Shown: positions 1 through 7,422 of the stretch, in pieces | Position numbering within the stretch: the first letter of the stretch is position 1 | Layout: every line of letters begins with the position of its first letter | Source of the DNA: an uncultured Lachnospiraceae bacterium | GTDB taxonomy: Bacteria; Bacillota; Clostridia; Lachnospirales; Lachnospiraceae | Direction of reading: 5' to 3' | Assembly: GCA_951800145.1 (NCBI GenBank) | Contig: CATOJE010000013.1 | Location: forward strand, 1-59,071 | Length of the DNA: 59,071 bases | Notes under the pieces: model-generated | Seen by the model: the letters and a program-made list of their open reading frames with translations, nothing else | Database searches by the model: none | Told to the model about the DNA's origin: nothing | Position numbers and translations under genes: made by a program

Positions 1-237
1 GCGCTTAGGTCCGGTCTTCCACGGACCTTATGCGTCCGCTACGCTTTCGGCGGAGCGAGAGCGCGGTGACGTTGGGACACGGCCTGACGCGGGCGTAGCT
101 TCCTGGCGAATATGCGCCTGCACTTCCCCGCCCCTTACGACTCCTAACGGGCGGCAAAATACTTGGCTTGCGACTCACTTAAATAGCAATATTATTTCCT
201 CTGAATAAACACGCATACCTTCGTAAACTTTTCACTC
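1..237. other. Noncoding stretch at window edge
   Basis: I see no convincing gene here. The first 25 bases contain a short hairpin (GGTCCG / CGGACC). The stretch is GC-rich up to about position 150 and then becomes AT-rich before the sortase stop codon. It may belong to a larger intergenic repeat cut off by the window edge. Confidence 0.4.
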
Positions 238-1047
238 TCAGTGAACCCTGGCTGCCTGGACTACCCATCGGGTTGCGTAGCCTTTTCCGGTACAGGTGGA
301 CAGCGTCAGTATGTTCCCCTCTGCAGAGGGAAGGATTTTCGTATCCACCACGGAATGCTCTGTCGCAAACTGAATCAGCTCCTGCTGCCGCCCCTGTTCC
401 TCAATCCTCTGCTGATATACAATCTCCTCCACACCCACCTCATACACAGCAAAAATATTGTATCTCCAAACCTTTTCCTCTGTCACAAGATAAATCACCG
501 GATGTTCCTCCAGGTAGGATTTTTCCGCGTATTTGCGCAGGCCGCCAAACATTGAGCCATCCCGCATCTGGTGCCCGTACAGGATGCTGTGGAACCCGCT
601 AAAATCCGGCGGATTCTGGTATTCCAGAAATATGGCCCCCACCGAACTTTTTTCCTTTTTCCATGTATGGCTCAGATAGTACGCATTGTCCTCTGTCTGC
701 ATCACCGGATAGAAAACCTGGGTATCCGGTATGGCAATCCAGCCAATCACATCGCTGTTACACGCCTGAAGCGCTGCCAGATCCAGCTCTGCCAGCATGT
801 CTGCATACTCATCCTCCTCCTCGATCAGAGGCATCGCTAAAGCCTGCTTTCTTTTTTCTCTCCCGCTGGTTTCCCTCTCACTGTCATCCTCCCCGCCCTG
901 CGCAATCCTTTCCGCCTCGCTGTAATCCTCTGCACCTTTATGGTAATCAAGCAGCTTCCAGAAGATGACAGCCGCCGAAGCCGCCATGATGGCTATCAGC
1001 AGGAGCCTGGCCAGCTGTACCTTTTTTTTACTCATCCCTTTGCCCAT
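238..1047 (-). CDS. srtB: Class B sortase
   Basis: A membrane-anchored transpeptidase of 269 residues that cleaves a C-terminal sorting signal and links the protein to the cell wall. One N-terminal membrane segment (about residues 12-32) is followed by a charged linker and the sortase fold. The catalytic triad is visible: His159 in YGHQM, Cys252 in TLSTCTG and Arg260 in ATRWVV. The conserved GWIAIPDT entry motif sits near residues 102-109. AGGAGG lies about 7 bases before the ATG. It follows the large surface protein gene in the same direction, and that protein ends in a sorting signal, so the two are a likely enzyme-substrate pair. A terminator between them implies lower sortase expression. 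Confidence 0.93.
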   Translation of the reverse strand: MGKGMSKKKVQLARLLLIAIMAASAAVIFWKLLDYHKGAEDYSEAERIAQGGEDDSERETSGREKRKQALAMPLIEEEDEYADMLAELDLAALQACNSDVIGWIAIPDTQVFYPVMQTEDNAYYLSHTWKKEKSSVGAIFLEYQNPPDFSGFHSILYGHQMRDGSMFGGLRKYAEKSYLEEHPVIYLVTEEKVWRYNIFAVYEVGVEEIVYQQRIEEQGRQQELIQFATEHSVVDTKILPSAEGNILTLSTCTGKGYATRWVVQAARVH

Positions 1048-1091
1048 CCTAATTCCTCCTTCCTGTGCTCTCAGAAGTTCCTATAGAATAC

Positions 1092-1121
1092 AAAAAAGCC
1101 GGAACCTCGAAGGATTCCGGC
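1092..1121 (-). terminator. Terminator after surface protein gene
   Basis: The stem GCCGGAA / TTCCGGC (1098-1104 with 1115-1121) is followed on the minus strand by six T residues (1092-1097). It lies just past the surface protein stop codon and before the sortase gene, so sortase expression would depend on read-through or its own promoter. The motif TTCCTATAGAATA at 1078-1090 recurs beside the terminator at 7370. Confidence 0.8.
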
Positions 1122-1135
1122 TTCTTTGTTTCGTT

Positions 1136-4100
1136 TTATGCATCCTGTTCCGATTTTCCAAGCTTTACGAAAAGCATCCCGCAGATGCAAAGGATCGCCA
1201 TCGCAAATGGAAGTACTGGCGCATCACCGGTTCTGGGAACATTGGACAGAGGAACCTCTGTATCATCGATCTCAAAGATCTCTGGTATCCCTGCAAGAGG
1301 GATGGCCTCGTCCAGTATCTCTAATTCCGGCATCTCAGCAAGAGGAACCTCCGGATCTGAAATCTCGATTTCCAAAGTCGTCCTGGACCTCTCCGGACGG
1401 TCTGATGTAGAGCCGGAAGGTGTTTCCGGATCCGGGATAGGAGTGCTTGGATTTTCTGGCTGTGGTTCTTCCGGGTTCGGGGTTTCCGGCTGCGGATTCT
1501 CTGGATCTTCTGGATCTTTCGGATCCTCTGGATCCTTGGGGGCCTCTGGATCTTTTGGATCCTCTGGATCCTTGGGATCTTCTGGATCCTCTGGATCCTT
1601 GGGTTCTTCCGGATCCTTGGGATCCTCTGGATCCTTGGGATCTTCTGGATCTTTGGGATCTTCCGGATCCTTGGGATCTTCCGGATCCTCCTTTGATGTG
1701 TATTTGTTGTCAAACTGGATGCCGCCCTCAACCTTAACTAATTCTTCCTTACCGTCTTCACCAATCACCACCTTGTAAATCGTAGTTTCCTCAATGGTGA
1801 GGATCTTCGTCTCCACATCTAAATGGCCGACCTTAACAGTCTCTGTCTTTTCGCTGACCTTAACCTTAACCCGGTACTCGCTCCCATCATAGATGATGGT
1901 ATGATCACCAGTATTGCTTTCCTTCACAGAGAATTCATATTCGCCTGCTTCTGTAAAGTAATTCTCGGGAAGCTGAATGCTTACTTTTCCGCTTGCATCA
2001 TTTTTTCCGTCGCTGATCACATTCCCCTCTGCATCCTCCAGGACAAAGGTGAACTCCTGATCCTTCAGTTCCCGATCCTCTGTACTTTCAGGAGCATCCT
2101 CATCCTTTGTCAAGGTTTTATCCAGGTCCACTCCGGTCTGGGCATTTTCATTGTCAATGAATGGGCCATCGCCAAAAATCAGAGTTCCGTTATTGCCGAT
2201 TCCGCCGCCGTGGGTATTGGAATAGTTGCCGCTAATCCAGACACCGCCGCCAGCTGCAGCCAGGGCAGCAGCCTTTGCAGCCTCGATCGCCGCCTCATCC
2301 GGCTTCGCGGTCACACCTAACAGCTTATTGGCATAAATAATCTCGCCCTTGTCGTTTGTTGTAACTGGCGTACATTCCAGATTTCCATTTTCATCGTACT
2401 TCAGATTGCCGCTTTCATCATAGCAGAACAGCCAGCCAGTCCAGCCAGCCTCGCCGCCCCCAAGCATTTCACTTCCGATGATAACACCGGGGGTTCCATT
2501 GGTGTCGCTTCCCTGCTTCATATCGCTGGCAGTGAAAATGTCCTGTGCCCCTTCCTTAAAAGCGTCGTTATCTTTCCAATTATCGCTTCCATCGATTAAG
2601 GTTCCGTTCCATTGATTACTCCACTTACTCCAGTGGCCCTTCACTGTAGCGTTTCCTTGTGCAGCATTTTCATAGATCGCCGCGCCATCCTTCACGTACA
2701 CTATGGTTCTGCCATGGACGCAGGCTGCCAGGCCGCCGCCCAGGCCCTTGGCTGTGTTATCCGTGATAATGGCATTCAGGATCTGCAGCTTTCCTGAAAC
2801 CTCAACATAAATTCCACCGCCGCCCAAGTCGCGCTCGGTCATGGTCTTATTGCCGGTAATCTTGCCACCGCTGATGGTGCCGGCGCCATTGACATAGATG
2901 CCCCCGCCCTCACCGTGCAATGCAACATTATCCTGAACCACGCCGCCGGTCATGGTAAAATTATTTTTATCCTTTTGTGTCAGATCGGCCTTGGCGTTAT
3001 CCTTACCGTTTTCAATATAGATACCGCCGCCCTCGCCTCCTGTGTTCCCGGAGATCCTTCCGCCGGACAGATTAAATTTTCCCTGTTCGCCGGAAACATA
3101 GACGCCTCCGCCCTGACCTACAGGCTGCGTGTCGGGGTTCCCGTCCGCATCTACCTTATTAAACGGATTCTCCGCAGTAAGATTGGATTGGTTGTTGTGA
3201 ATGATTCCGCCGGTCATCTCAAAGACAGCATTATTAACTGATACGCCGCCGCCATGCTTTCCGGCAGTATTTTCAGCGATCAGGCCGCCGTTGACATACA
3301 GTTTCCCGCCGTCTGCAACCTTGATGCCGCCGCCGTTATCGGCTGAGCTGTTTTTCACGATCGCCGCATCGCCGCTGATGGTAGCTTCACCACTGTTAAT
3401 CACAATGCCGGAGCCCTTCATGTTAGTAATTACGCCCCCAAGCATTTCCAGCTTTCCGCCGTTTACCTTCACCCCGGCTGCTTGATTGGACAAGCCGCCA
3501 TCAAATATGCCGCCAAACAGGTTCAGCATACCGCCGGTCAGGATGTTGAAAATAGCCGTCGCATTCTGCATCGCTTTGATGGTGCCGCTTTTTTTCTCCA
3601 TCTCTATTATCTCATCTGCGTTTTTAACGGTTCCGTCCTGATTTACGAAGGTAGTATTCCCTTCCGAAGTATTGGTATTGATGGAAAGCGTACCTGCTAC
3701 ATCAAACAGATTGTCTGTTCCTGTGTAGTTAATGGTGGTATTCTCCTGCAAATCCAAAACAACCGTTACACCCTCGGGAATTTCAATCCTTCCATTAACA
3801 TCAATGTCTTTTCCATCTACTACAATGTGTACTGTTTCGCCAGGCTTTGCACTGCTTACTGCATTTCGTATGGTATCCTCGGAGTCTCCCTTTACGGGCT
3901 CTGAAGATCGGGCCATCCGCTTTCTGGCTTCGGTAAGCTCTTCATCGGCCGCTGGCGCTGCTTCCTCTACAGGCTGCTCTGCTGCCGTTTCCTTTGTCTG
4001 AGACGGAGCTGCTGTGTCTTCCTCTGCATCCGCGGCTGCTTCTGCTTCTTCAGACTCCAATGGCTCATCCACCTTTGACTGCTCTGGCATATCCGGAACG

Positions 4101-5260
4101 GCTGCTTCCTCTGTTGCTGTATGGCCGGGATTCGCTGGATTTTCAGTTTCTTTGTTTTCGGTTTCCTTGTTTTCGAGTTCCTGATTTCCAGTTGCCTGAT
4201 TTCCAGTTGCCTGATTTCCAGAATCTAAGGCCTGATTGGAATCAGCTGCCTCATAATCCGGAGCCGGATTCTCCGGTATGCTACTGTCGGTATTATCTTC
4301 CGGTGCATCGGCATCCGGCAGCCCTGCAGTCGTAGAATCACCAGTATCTGCTGGTAAGTCAGTATTCGCTGAATCCTCCATGTCCGGCGACTCTCCTATG
4401 TCTGCTGGAGCCTGGATGCCAGTCTGCTCACCGGCACCTGCTGAATCCTCCCCGGTGGTTTGATTGCTGCCAGCGGCTGGAGCAGAGTCGCTGTCTGATG
4501 GATTGCCGCTGCTTGAAGGGCTGTCGCCACTTTGGCTGCTGTCGCTGTTTGAAGTGCTGCCATTGCTTTGACTGTCGTCGCTGCCTGAAACGCTGTCGCC
4601 GCTTGACGTATTGTCGCCGCCTGAAGCACTGTCACCGCTCTGGCCGCTATCGCCGCTTGAAGCATTGGTGCTGTCTGAAGCGCTGTCGCTGCTCTGACCA
4701 CTGTCGCCGCTTGAAGCATTGTCGCTACTTGAAGCGCTGTCGCTGCTCTGGCCGCTGTCGCCCCTTGAAGTATTGTCGCCGCTCGAAGCGCTGTCGCTGC
4801 TCTGGCCGCTGTCGCCGCTTGAAGCATTGTCGCTGCCTGAAGCGCTGTCGCTGCTCTGGCCGCTGTCGCCCCTTGAAGCATTGTCGCTGCCTGAAGCGCC
4901 GTCGCTGCTCTGACCGCTGTCGCCGCTTGAAGCATTGTCGCTGCCTGAAGCGCTGTCGCTGCTCTGGCCGCCATCACCGCTTGAAGCATTGTCGCTGCCT
5001 GAAGCGCTGTCGCTGCTTTGACCACTGTCGCCCCTTGAAGCATTGTCGCTGCTCGAAGCGCTGTCATTGCTTGACGTATTGTCGCTGCCCCGTTCACTGT
5101 CTGCTGACTCGCTCACCGCTTCACAGCTGTCTGCTGCCAGAGAGGCAAATGCAGTTGAACCTAATGTCAGGCTTACACACAGTGAAAACACAATCACCTT
5201 AGTAAAAAGGGTAGAAGCACGCCTGAGTCCGCGCTTACCCGCTCTTCTTGATTTTTTCAT
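1136..5260 (-). CDS. Large repeat-rich sortase-anchored surface protein
   Basis: A predicted wall-linked adhesin of 1374 residues. In order it has a signal peptide (residues 1-43); Ser/Asp/Gly-rich repeats (about 55-260); an acidic Glu/Thr/Pro-rich stretch to about 460; a right-handed beta-helix region rich in GGGI-type turns (about 560-1000), as in polymorphic autotransporter-like adhesins; a pilin-type isopeptide domain containing FTFVLEDAEG (about 1070-1180); a proline spacer of PEDPKD units; and the sorting signal NVPRTGD, a hydrophobic segment and a short tail. I chose the ATG at 5260, preceded by AAAGG, rather than an in-frame GTG at 5281. A c-di-GMP riboswitch lies immediately upstream. 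Adhesin function is inferred from architecture. Confidence 0.92.
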   Translation of the reverse strand: MKKSRRAGKRGLRRASTLFTKVIVFSLCVSLTLGSTAFASLAADSCEAVSESADSERGSDNTSSNDSASSSDNASRGDSGQSSDSASGSDNASSGDGGQSSDSASGSDNASSGDSGQSSDGASGSDNASRGDSGQSSDSASGSDNASSGDSGQSSDSASSGDNTSRGDSGQSSDSASSSDNASSGDSGQSSDSASDSTNASSGDSGQSGDSASGGDNTSSGDSVSGSDDSQSNGSTSNSDSSQSGDSPSSSGNPSDSDSAPAAGSNQTTGEDSAGAGEQTGIQAPADIGESPDMEDSANTDLPADTGDSTTAGLPDADAPEDNTDSSIPENPAPDYEAADSNQALDSGNQATGNQATGNQELENKETENKETENPANPGHTATEEAAVPDMPEQSKVDEPLESEEAEAAADAEEDTAAPSQTKETAAEQPVEEAAPAADEELTEARKRMARSSEPVKGDSEDTIRNAVSSAKPGETVHIVVDGKDIDVNGRIEIPEGVTVVLDLQENTTINYTGTDNLFDVAGTLSINTNTSEGNTTFVNQDGTVKNADEIIEMEKKSGTIKAMQNATAIFNILTGGMLNLFGGIFDGGLSNQAAGVKVNGGKLEMLGGVITNMKGSGIVINSGEATISGDAAIVKNSSADNGGGIKVADGGKLYVNGGLIAENTAGKHGGGVSVNNAVFEMTGGIIHNNQSNLTAENPFNKVDADGNPDTQPVGQGGGVYVSGEQGKFNLSGGRISGNTGGEGGGIYIENGKDNAKADLTQKDKNNFTMTGGVVQDNVALHGEGGGIYVNGAGTISGGKITGNKTMTERDLGGGGIYVEVSGKLQILNAIITDNTAKGLGGGLAACVHGRTIVYVKDGAAIYENAAQGNATVKGHWSKWSNQWNGTLIDGSDNWKDNDAFKEGAQDIFTASDMKQGSDTNGTPGVIIGSEMLGGGEAGWTGWLFCYDESGNLKYDENGNLECTPVTTNDKGEIIYANKLLGVTAKPDEAAIEAAKAAALAAAGGGVWISGNYSNTHGGGIGNNGTLIFGDGPFIDNENAQTGVDLDKTLTKDEDAPESTEDRELKDQEFTFVLEDAEGNVISDGKNDASGKVSIQLPENYFTEAGEYEFSVKESNTGDHTIIYDGSEYRVKVKVSEKTETVKVGHLDVETKILTIEETTIYKVVIGEDGKEELVKVEGGIQFDNKYTSKEDPEDPKDPEDPKDPEDPKDPEDPKDPEEPKDPEDPEDPKDPEDPKDPEAPKDPEDPKDPEDPENPQPETPNPEEPQPENPSTPIPDPETPSGSTSDRPERSRTTLEIEISDPEVPLAEMPELEILDEAIPLAGIPEIFEIDDTEVPLSNVPRTGDAPVLPFAMAILCICGMLFVKLGKSEQDA
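1495..1690 (-). repeat. Proline-rich spacer repeats in surface protein
   Basis: Tandem 9- and 18-base units encode PEDPKD variants. They form the extended wall-spanning spacer just before the C-terminal sorting signal. The units are near-identical at DNA level, so the copy number could change by slippage or recombination. Confidence 0.85.
4478..5095 (-). repeat. Ser/Asp-rich tandem repeats in surface protein
   Basis: About a dozen related units of roughly 54 bases encode variants of SGDSGQSSDSASGSDNAS. They resemble the Ser-Asp stalks of clumping factor-like proteins, which are often glycosylated. Every other frame also stays open through the repeat, which creates long spurious reading frames on both strands. 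Confidence 0.9.
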
Positions 5261-5284
5261 ATTTTTTTCCTTTCTTTGCACATG

Positions 5285-5305
5285 ATCGGACGCAAAGTAT
5301 CCGAT
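5285..5305 (-). promoter_or_regulatory. Possible riboswitch expression-platform hairpin
   Basis: ATCGGA and TCCGAT can pair around a 9-base loop (5285-5290 with 5300-5305). The upstream arm overlaps the last bases of the aptamer, so this hairpin and the closed aptamer would exclude each other. It lies about 25 bases before the surface protein start. The switching direction (on or off) cannot be read from the sequence. Confidence 0.45.
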
Positions 5306-5390
5306 AACCGAACGAGCATAGCGTCAAAAGCGCCGTAGCCTCTGGCTTTGCTGTCCCACCGTTTCCAATGGTTTGCCTTGCGTTCTCCGT
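5301..5390 (-). promoter_or_regulatory. Cyclic di-GMP-I (GEMM-I) riboswitch
   Basis: Read on the minus strand the leader contains the GEMM-I landmarks in order. GGCAAACC is followed by a hairpin closed by a GAAA tetraloop, then GTGGGAC, GCAAAGCC, a second hairpin and GGTTATCG. The only visible departure is one extra A between GGGAC and GCAAAGCC. The aptamer sits between the 65-residue protein gene and the surface protein gene and ends about 40 bases before the adhesin start. GEMM-I RNAs bind c-di-GMP and often control motility, matrix or adhesion genes, which fits this target. Confidence 0.82.
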
Positions 5391-5393
5391 TTT

Positions 5394-5425
5394 CCCTGCT
5401 GTCAGAAGCACATCTGGCAGCAGGG
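5394..5425 (-). other. Stem-loop upstream of the riboswitch
   Basis: CCCTGCTG pairs with CAGCAGGG around a 16-base loop that can pair further (CAG with CTG). It directly precedes the aptamer and has no T-run. It may be an RNA-stabilising hairpin or part of the leader fold. Confidence 0.5.
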
Positions 5426-5502
5426 TGTTCTCCAAGGTGGAATCGCCTTTTCCATACAGCTCCCCCCTTTCGCAAAAGCCGTTTTGCTATCCATCACACC
5501 CT

Positions 5503-5700
5503 TCAGAGCCCGGAAGCCTGCAGCTCAGACAATCCCACTTCCCCGGCCTTCCCATCCATTGTCGTATCAATCAGCTTAATCAGCTCCAGAAGACTCCGAA
5601 AATTCCTGGTTTCTTTTTCCTCCAGCCAAGTTATGCTCCCCTGCCAGGTCGCATTCTGGCATCCCACAACATGAATCAAAAATGTGCGATTACTGTCCAT
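5503..5700 (-). CDS. Small conserved hypothetical protein (65 aa)
   Basis: A 65-residue protein beginning MDSNRTFLIHVVG and containing WQGSITWLEEKET and an Ile/Leu-rich helix (FRSLLELIKLID). I chose the ATG at 5700 because GGAG lies about 9 bases upstream; a longer frame reaches 5781 but has no better start. From memory, similar short proteins accompany BTAD regulators in Lachnospiraceae, which matches the gene 77 bases upstream. No function is known to me. It could be a partner or small effector of that regulator. Confidence 0.7.
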   Translation of the reverse strand: MDSNRTFLIHVVGCQNATWQGSITWLEEKETRNFRSLLELIKLIDTTMDGKAGEVGLSELQASGL

Positions 5701-5777
5701 TACATGCTCTCCTTCTATCACGATTTCCCTATGCCCGGAAGCCATTAAGCGCTTCCACCGTACAAGAGCACTCTTTC

Positions 5778-6947
5778 TCAAACATGGGAAATCTCAAATT
5801 CCACCACTGCCCTGGAAGGCTCTGGCTCCTCCATCCAGCTGCGCCTCAGCCGCTCCACCACCCTTTGCCCGCCCTCTGCCTCTGTCTCAGGCAAAAGGGC
5901 GATAAACTGATTCTCGCTGTAACGGGTGTAAATATCGCTGCTGCGCATCACTCTTTCCAGCTGCTCCTGAAGCCGCTCCATCTCCTGCTCCAGACCCTTT
6001 TTCTCCCTCATGGTACATAACAGCAGCGTTGCCTGGGAATGACTCTCCTCAATATTTCTGGAAAGAATCCGGTAAATATCCACAAAGCTGGGATAAGGGC
6101 AATAATACGGGCTCTGCCTCCTCTCCTGATCCACCAGCCCCTCCAGAGACCCGGCAATATTCCCATCCCCCCAGCGCAAATGCCCCAGGCTGTCCGTATT
6201 CTGAAGCTTGGGAAATGGGTACATCCCCAGTTCTCCATAAAACCTTCTGGCAGTATTTTCGTATATCTCTGTGGCCTCATCATACCGGCTCTGCTTCACC
6301 AGGCACTCGATCTGTATCTGATTCCACTGGCCATACGGGCAGATACGGCTGGCCTCGCTGCAAAGCTTTATAAGCTCTGGATACGCTTTCTCTCTCTCCA
6401 GGATTTTACAAAGCTCCTGTACACAGGAAATGTAGACGGACTGATAGCCGGCCCCTTCCACAGTGGCCCATTCTTCTCCCAGCAGTGCTGGAAGAAACTC
6501 TCCTGTATAAAGGCGGCAGATCTCCTGAAGCAGCTCCTTACGCTCTCTTCCAGTTGTCCCATCCCGGATCTTTTGATATAGCTGGTCCAGCCTCCCCACA
6601 TCTGTCTCCACCTCATAGTCCCAGCTGAAATAATAGTTTCCTCCAGGGTCGGCAATCACATACCGGCCCTCCGGAAAACCCCTGGTCTCCTCTATCAGCC
6701 TTCTGAGAGCCCTGGCTTGCTGGCGCAGGTTATTATGACGTTTTCTCGGATCCTCACTGCCACTTCCCAGAAGCTTTGCCAGTCTCTGCCAGGGCATCCC
6801 CTGCATCCCCGCCTTTAAAAGGAGCAGGAGAAGCTGAATGCTCTTTTGGCCAAGCCTTTTATTAATCACTATTTTTTCCTCCCCAAAGGTTAGGGAAAAG
6901 CCGCCCAGATACCTGGCATAAAAGCTGGCACATGCTTTTTTTTCCAT
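5778..6947 (-). CDS. BTAD-domain transcriptional regulator with degenerate GGDEF-like tail
   Basis: A 389-residue regulator. The N-terminus (about 10-100) is a winged-helix OmpR/SARP-type DNA-binding domain; residues about 105-250 form the bacterial transcriptional activation domain of helical repeats. The C-terminus has a coiled helix and then DIYTRYSENQF followed by ALLPET, which matches the core of a GGDEF cyclase domain with SENQF where the GGDEF signature should be. It is therefore probably not a cyclase. I chose ATG 6947 over 6995 because the upstream start lies inside a perfect palindrome. It is the first gene of the adhesin unit and is likely its activator. Confidence 0.85.
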   Translation of the reverse strand: MEKKACASFYARYLGGFSLTFGEEKIVINKRLGQKSIQLLLLLLKAGMQGMPWQRLAKLLGSGSEDPRKRHNNLRQQARALRRLIEETRGFPEGRYVIADPGGNYYFSWDYEVETDVGRLDQLYQKIRDGTTGRERKELLQEICRLYTGEFLPALLGEEWATVEGAGYQSVYISCVQELCKILEREKAYPELIKLCSEASRICPYGQWNQIQIECLVKQSRYDEATEIYENTARRFYGELGMYPFPKLQNTDSLGHLRWGDGNIAGSLEGLVDQERRQSPYYCPYPSFVDIYRILSRNIEESHSQATLLLCTMREKKGLEQEMERLQEQLERVMRSSDIYTRYSENQFIALLPETEAEGGQRVVERLRRSWMEEPEPSRAVVEFEISHV

Positions 6948-6981
6948 ATCGCTTTCATCCTTTTGCCTAAAAATCGGGAAT

Positions 6982-7007
6982 GGGGCATAACCCATAGGTT
7001 ATGCCCC
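6982..7007. promoter_or_regulatory. Perfect palindrome upstream of the BTAD regulator
   Basis: GGGGCATAACC and GGTTATGCCCC form an 11-bp perfect inverted repeat around a 4-base centre, 35 bases before the regulator start. There is no T-run, so it is not a simple terminator. An operator for autoregulation or an mRNA leader hairpin are both possible. Confidence 0.6.
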
Positions 7008-7189
7008 ACAAATTCAGTTTATAAAATTATCACGAATTTTCCATGAAAATATAAAAAACAACATGTATGTAACGATTTTTTTCACAGTTAATTTGCTATA
7101 ATGAATTAAAACAATTAGATTTGGATAAAATTGGGTTTCAAGAACTATGGGTAATAATGTATGGGTTATTCGCCATATCGAATCCTAGC
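7008..7189. other. AT-rich intergenic stretch
   Basis: This AT-rich region upstream of the BTAD regulator holds no gene I can support. It presumably contains that gene's promoter, but I could not choose one -35/-10 pair with confidence. A TATAAT-like hexamer is present on the plus strand near 7100 without a good -35. Confidence 0.35.
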
Positions 7190-7369
7190 AGAAGCTGAAA
7201 TAAAGTGTCCGGCTCGCCGGACTCTCCCGCCGACGCGCGGCAGCGGCAGCAGCCATCTTCCTTTGCGCGTAGTGTGCTCTACGTTTCACTTCGGTCGCTG
7301 CTAAACGAGTGCCGCTGGCACTCAGCAGCCCCGGGGGTTTTTGTCCTATCGGACGCACTTTCCTATAGA
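7190..7369. repeat. GC-rich intergenic repeat element
   Basis: A GC-rich segment of several imperfect palindromes ends in GGACGCACTTTCCTAT (7351-7366), which recurs exactly at 57933-57948, again beside a minus-strand terminator. From memory, open frames across such elements are often annotated as hypothetical proteins in Lachnospiraceae genomes. I treat it as a dispersed noncoding repeat. Confidence 0.6.
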
Positions 7370-7403
7370 ATAAAAATGCCCTCAGCAAATTACCTTTGCT
7401 GAG
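7370..7403 (-). terminator. Terminator of the CoA-transferase operon
   Basis: CTCAGCAAA pairs with TTTGCTGAG (7381-7389 with 7395-7403) and is followed on the minus strand by GGCATTTTTA. It lies 20 bases past the CoA-transferase stop codon and ends the catabolic operon. Confidence 0.85.
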
Positions 7404-7422
7404 AGCACACGTCCCATAAATC

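Noticed and set aside
4396-5202. Long open frames on both strands across the Ser/Asp repeats (Ala/Thr-rich or Cys/Arg-rich products)
   Set aside because: They are out-of-frame readings of a tandem repeat without stops. They lack ribosome binding sites and have unnatural composition; the adhesin frame explains the region.
5257-5475. Open frame of about 70 codons over the riboswitch
   Set aside because: It reads straight through the aptamer, overlaps the adhesin start in another frame and has no family resemblance. The RNA element accounts for the sequence.
7185-7388. 67-codon open frame rich in Arg and Ala
   Set aside because: It lies in a dispersed GC-rich repeat and runs into a terminator hairpin. 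I treat it as noncoding.
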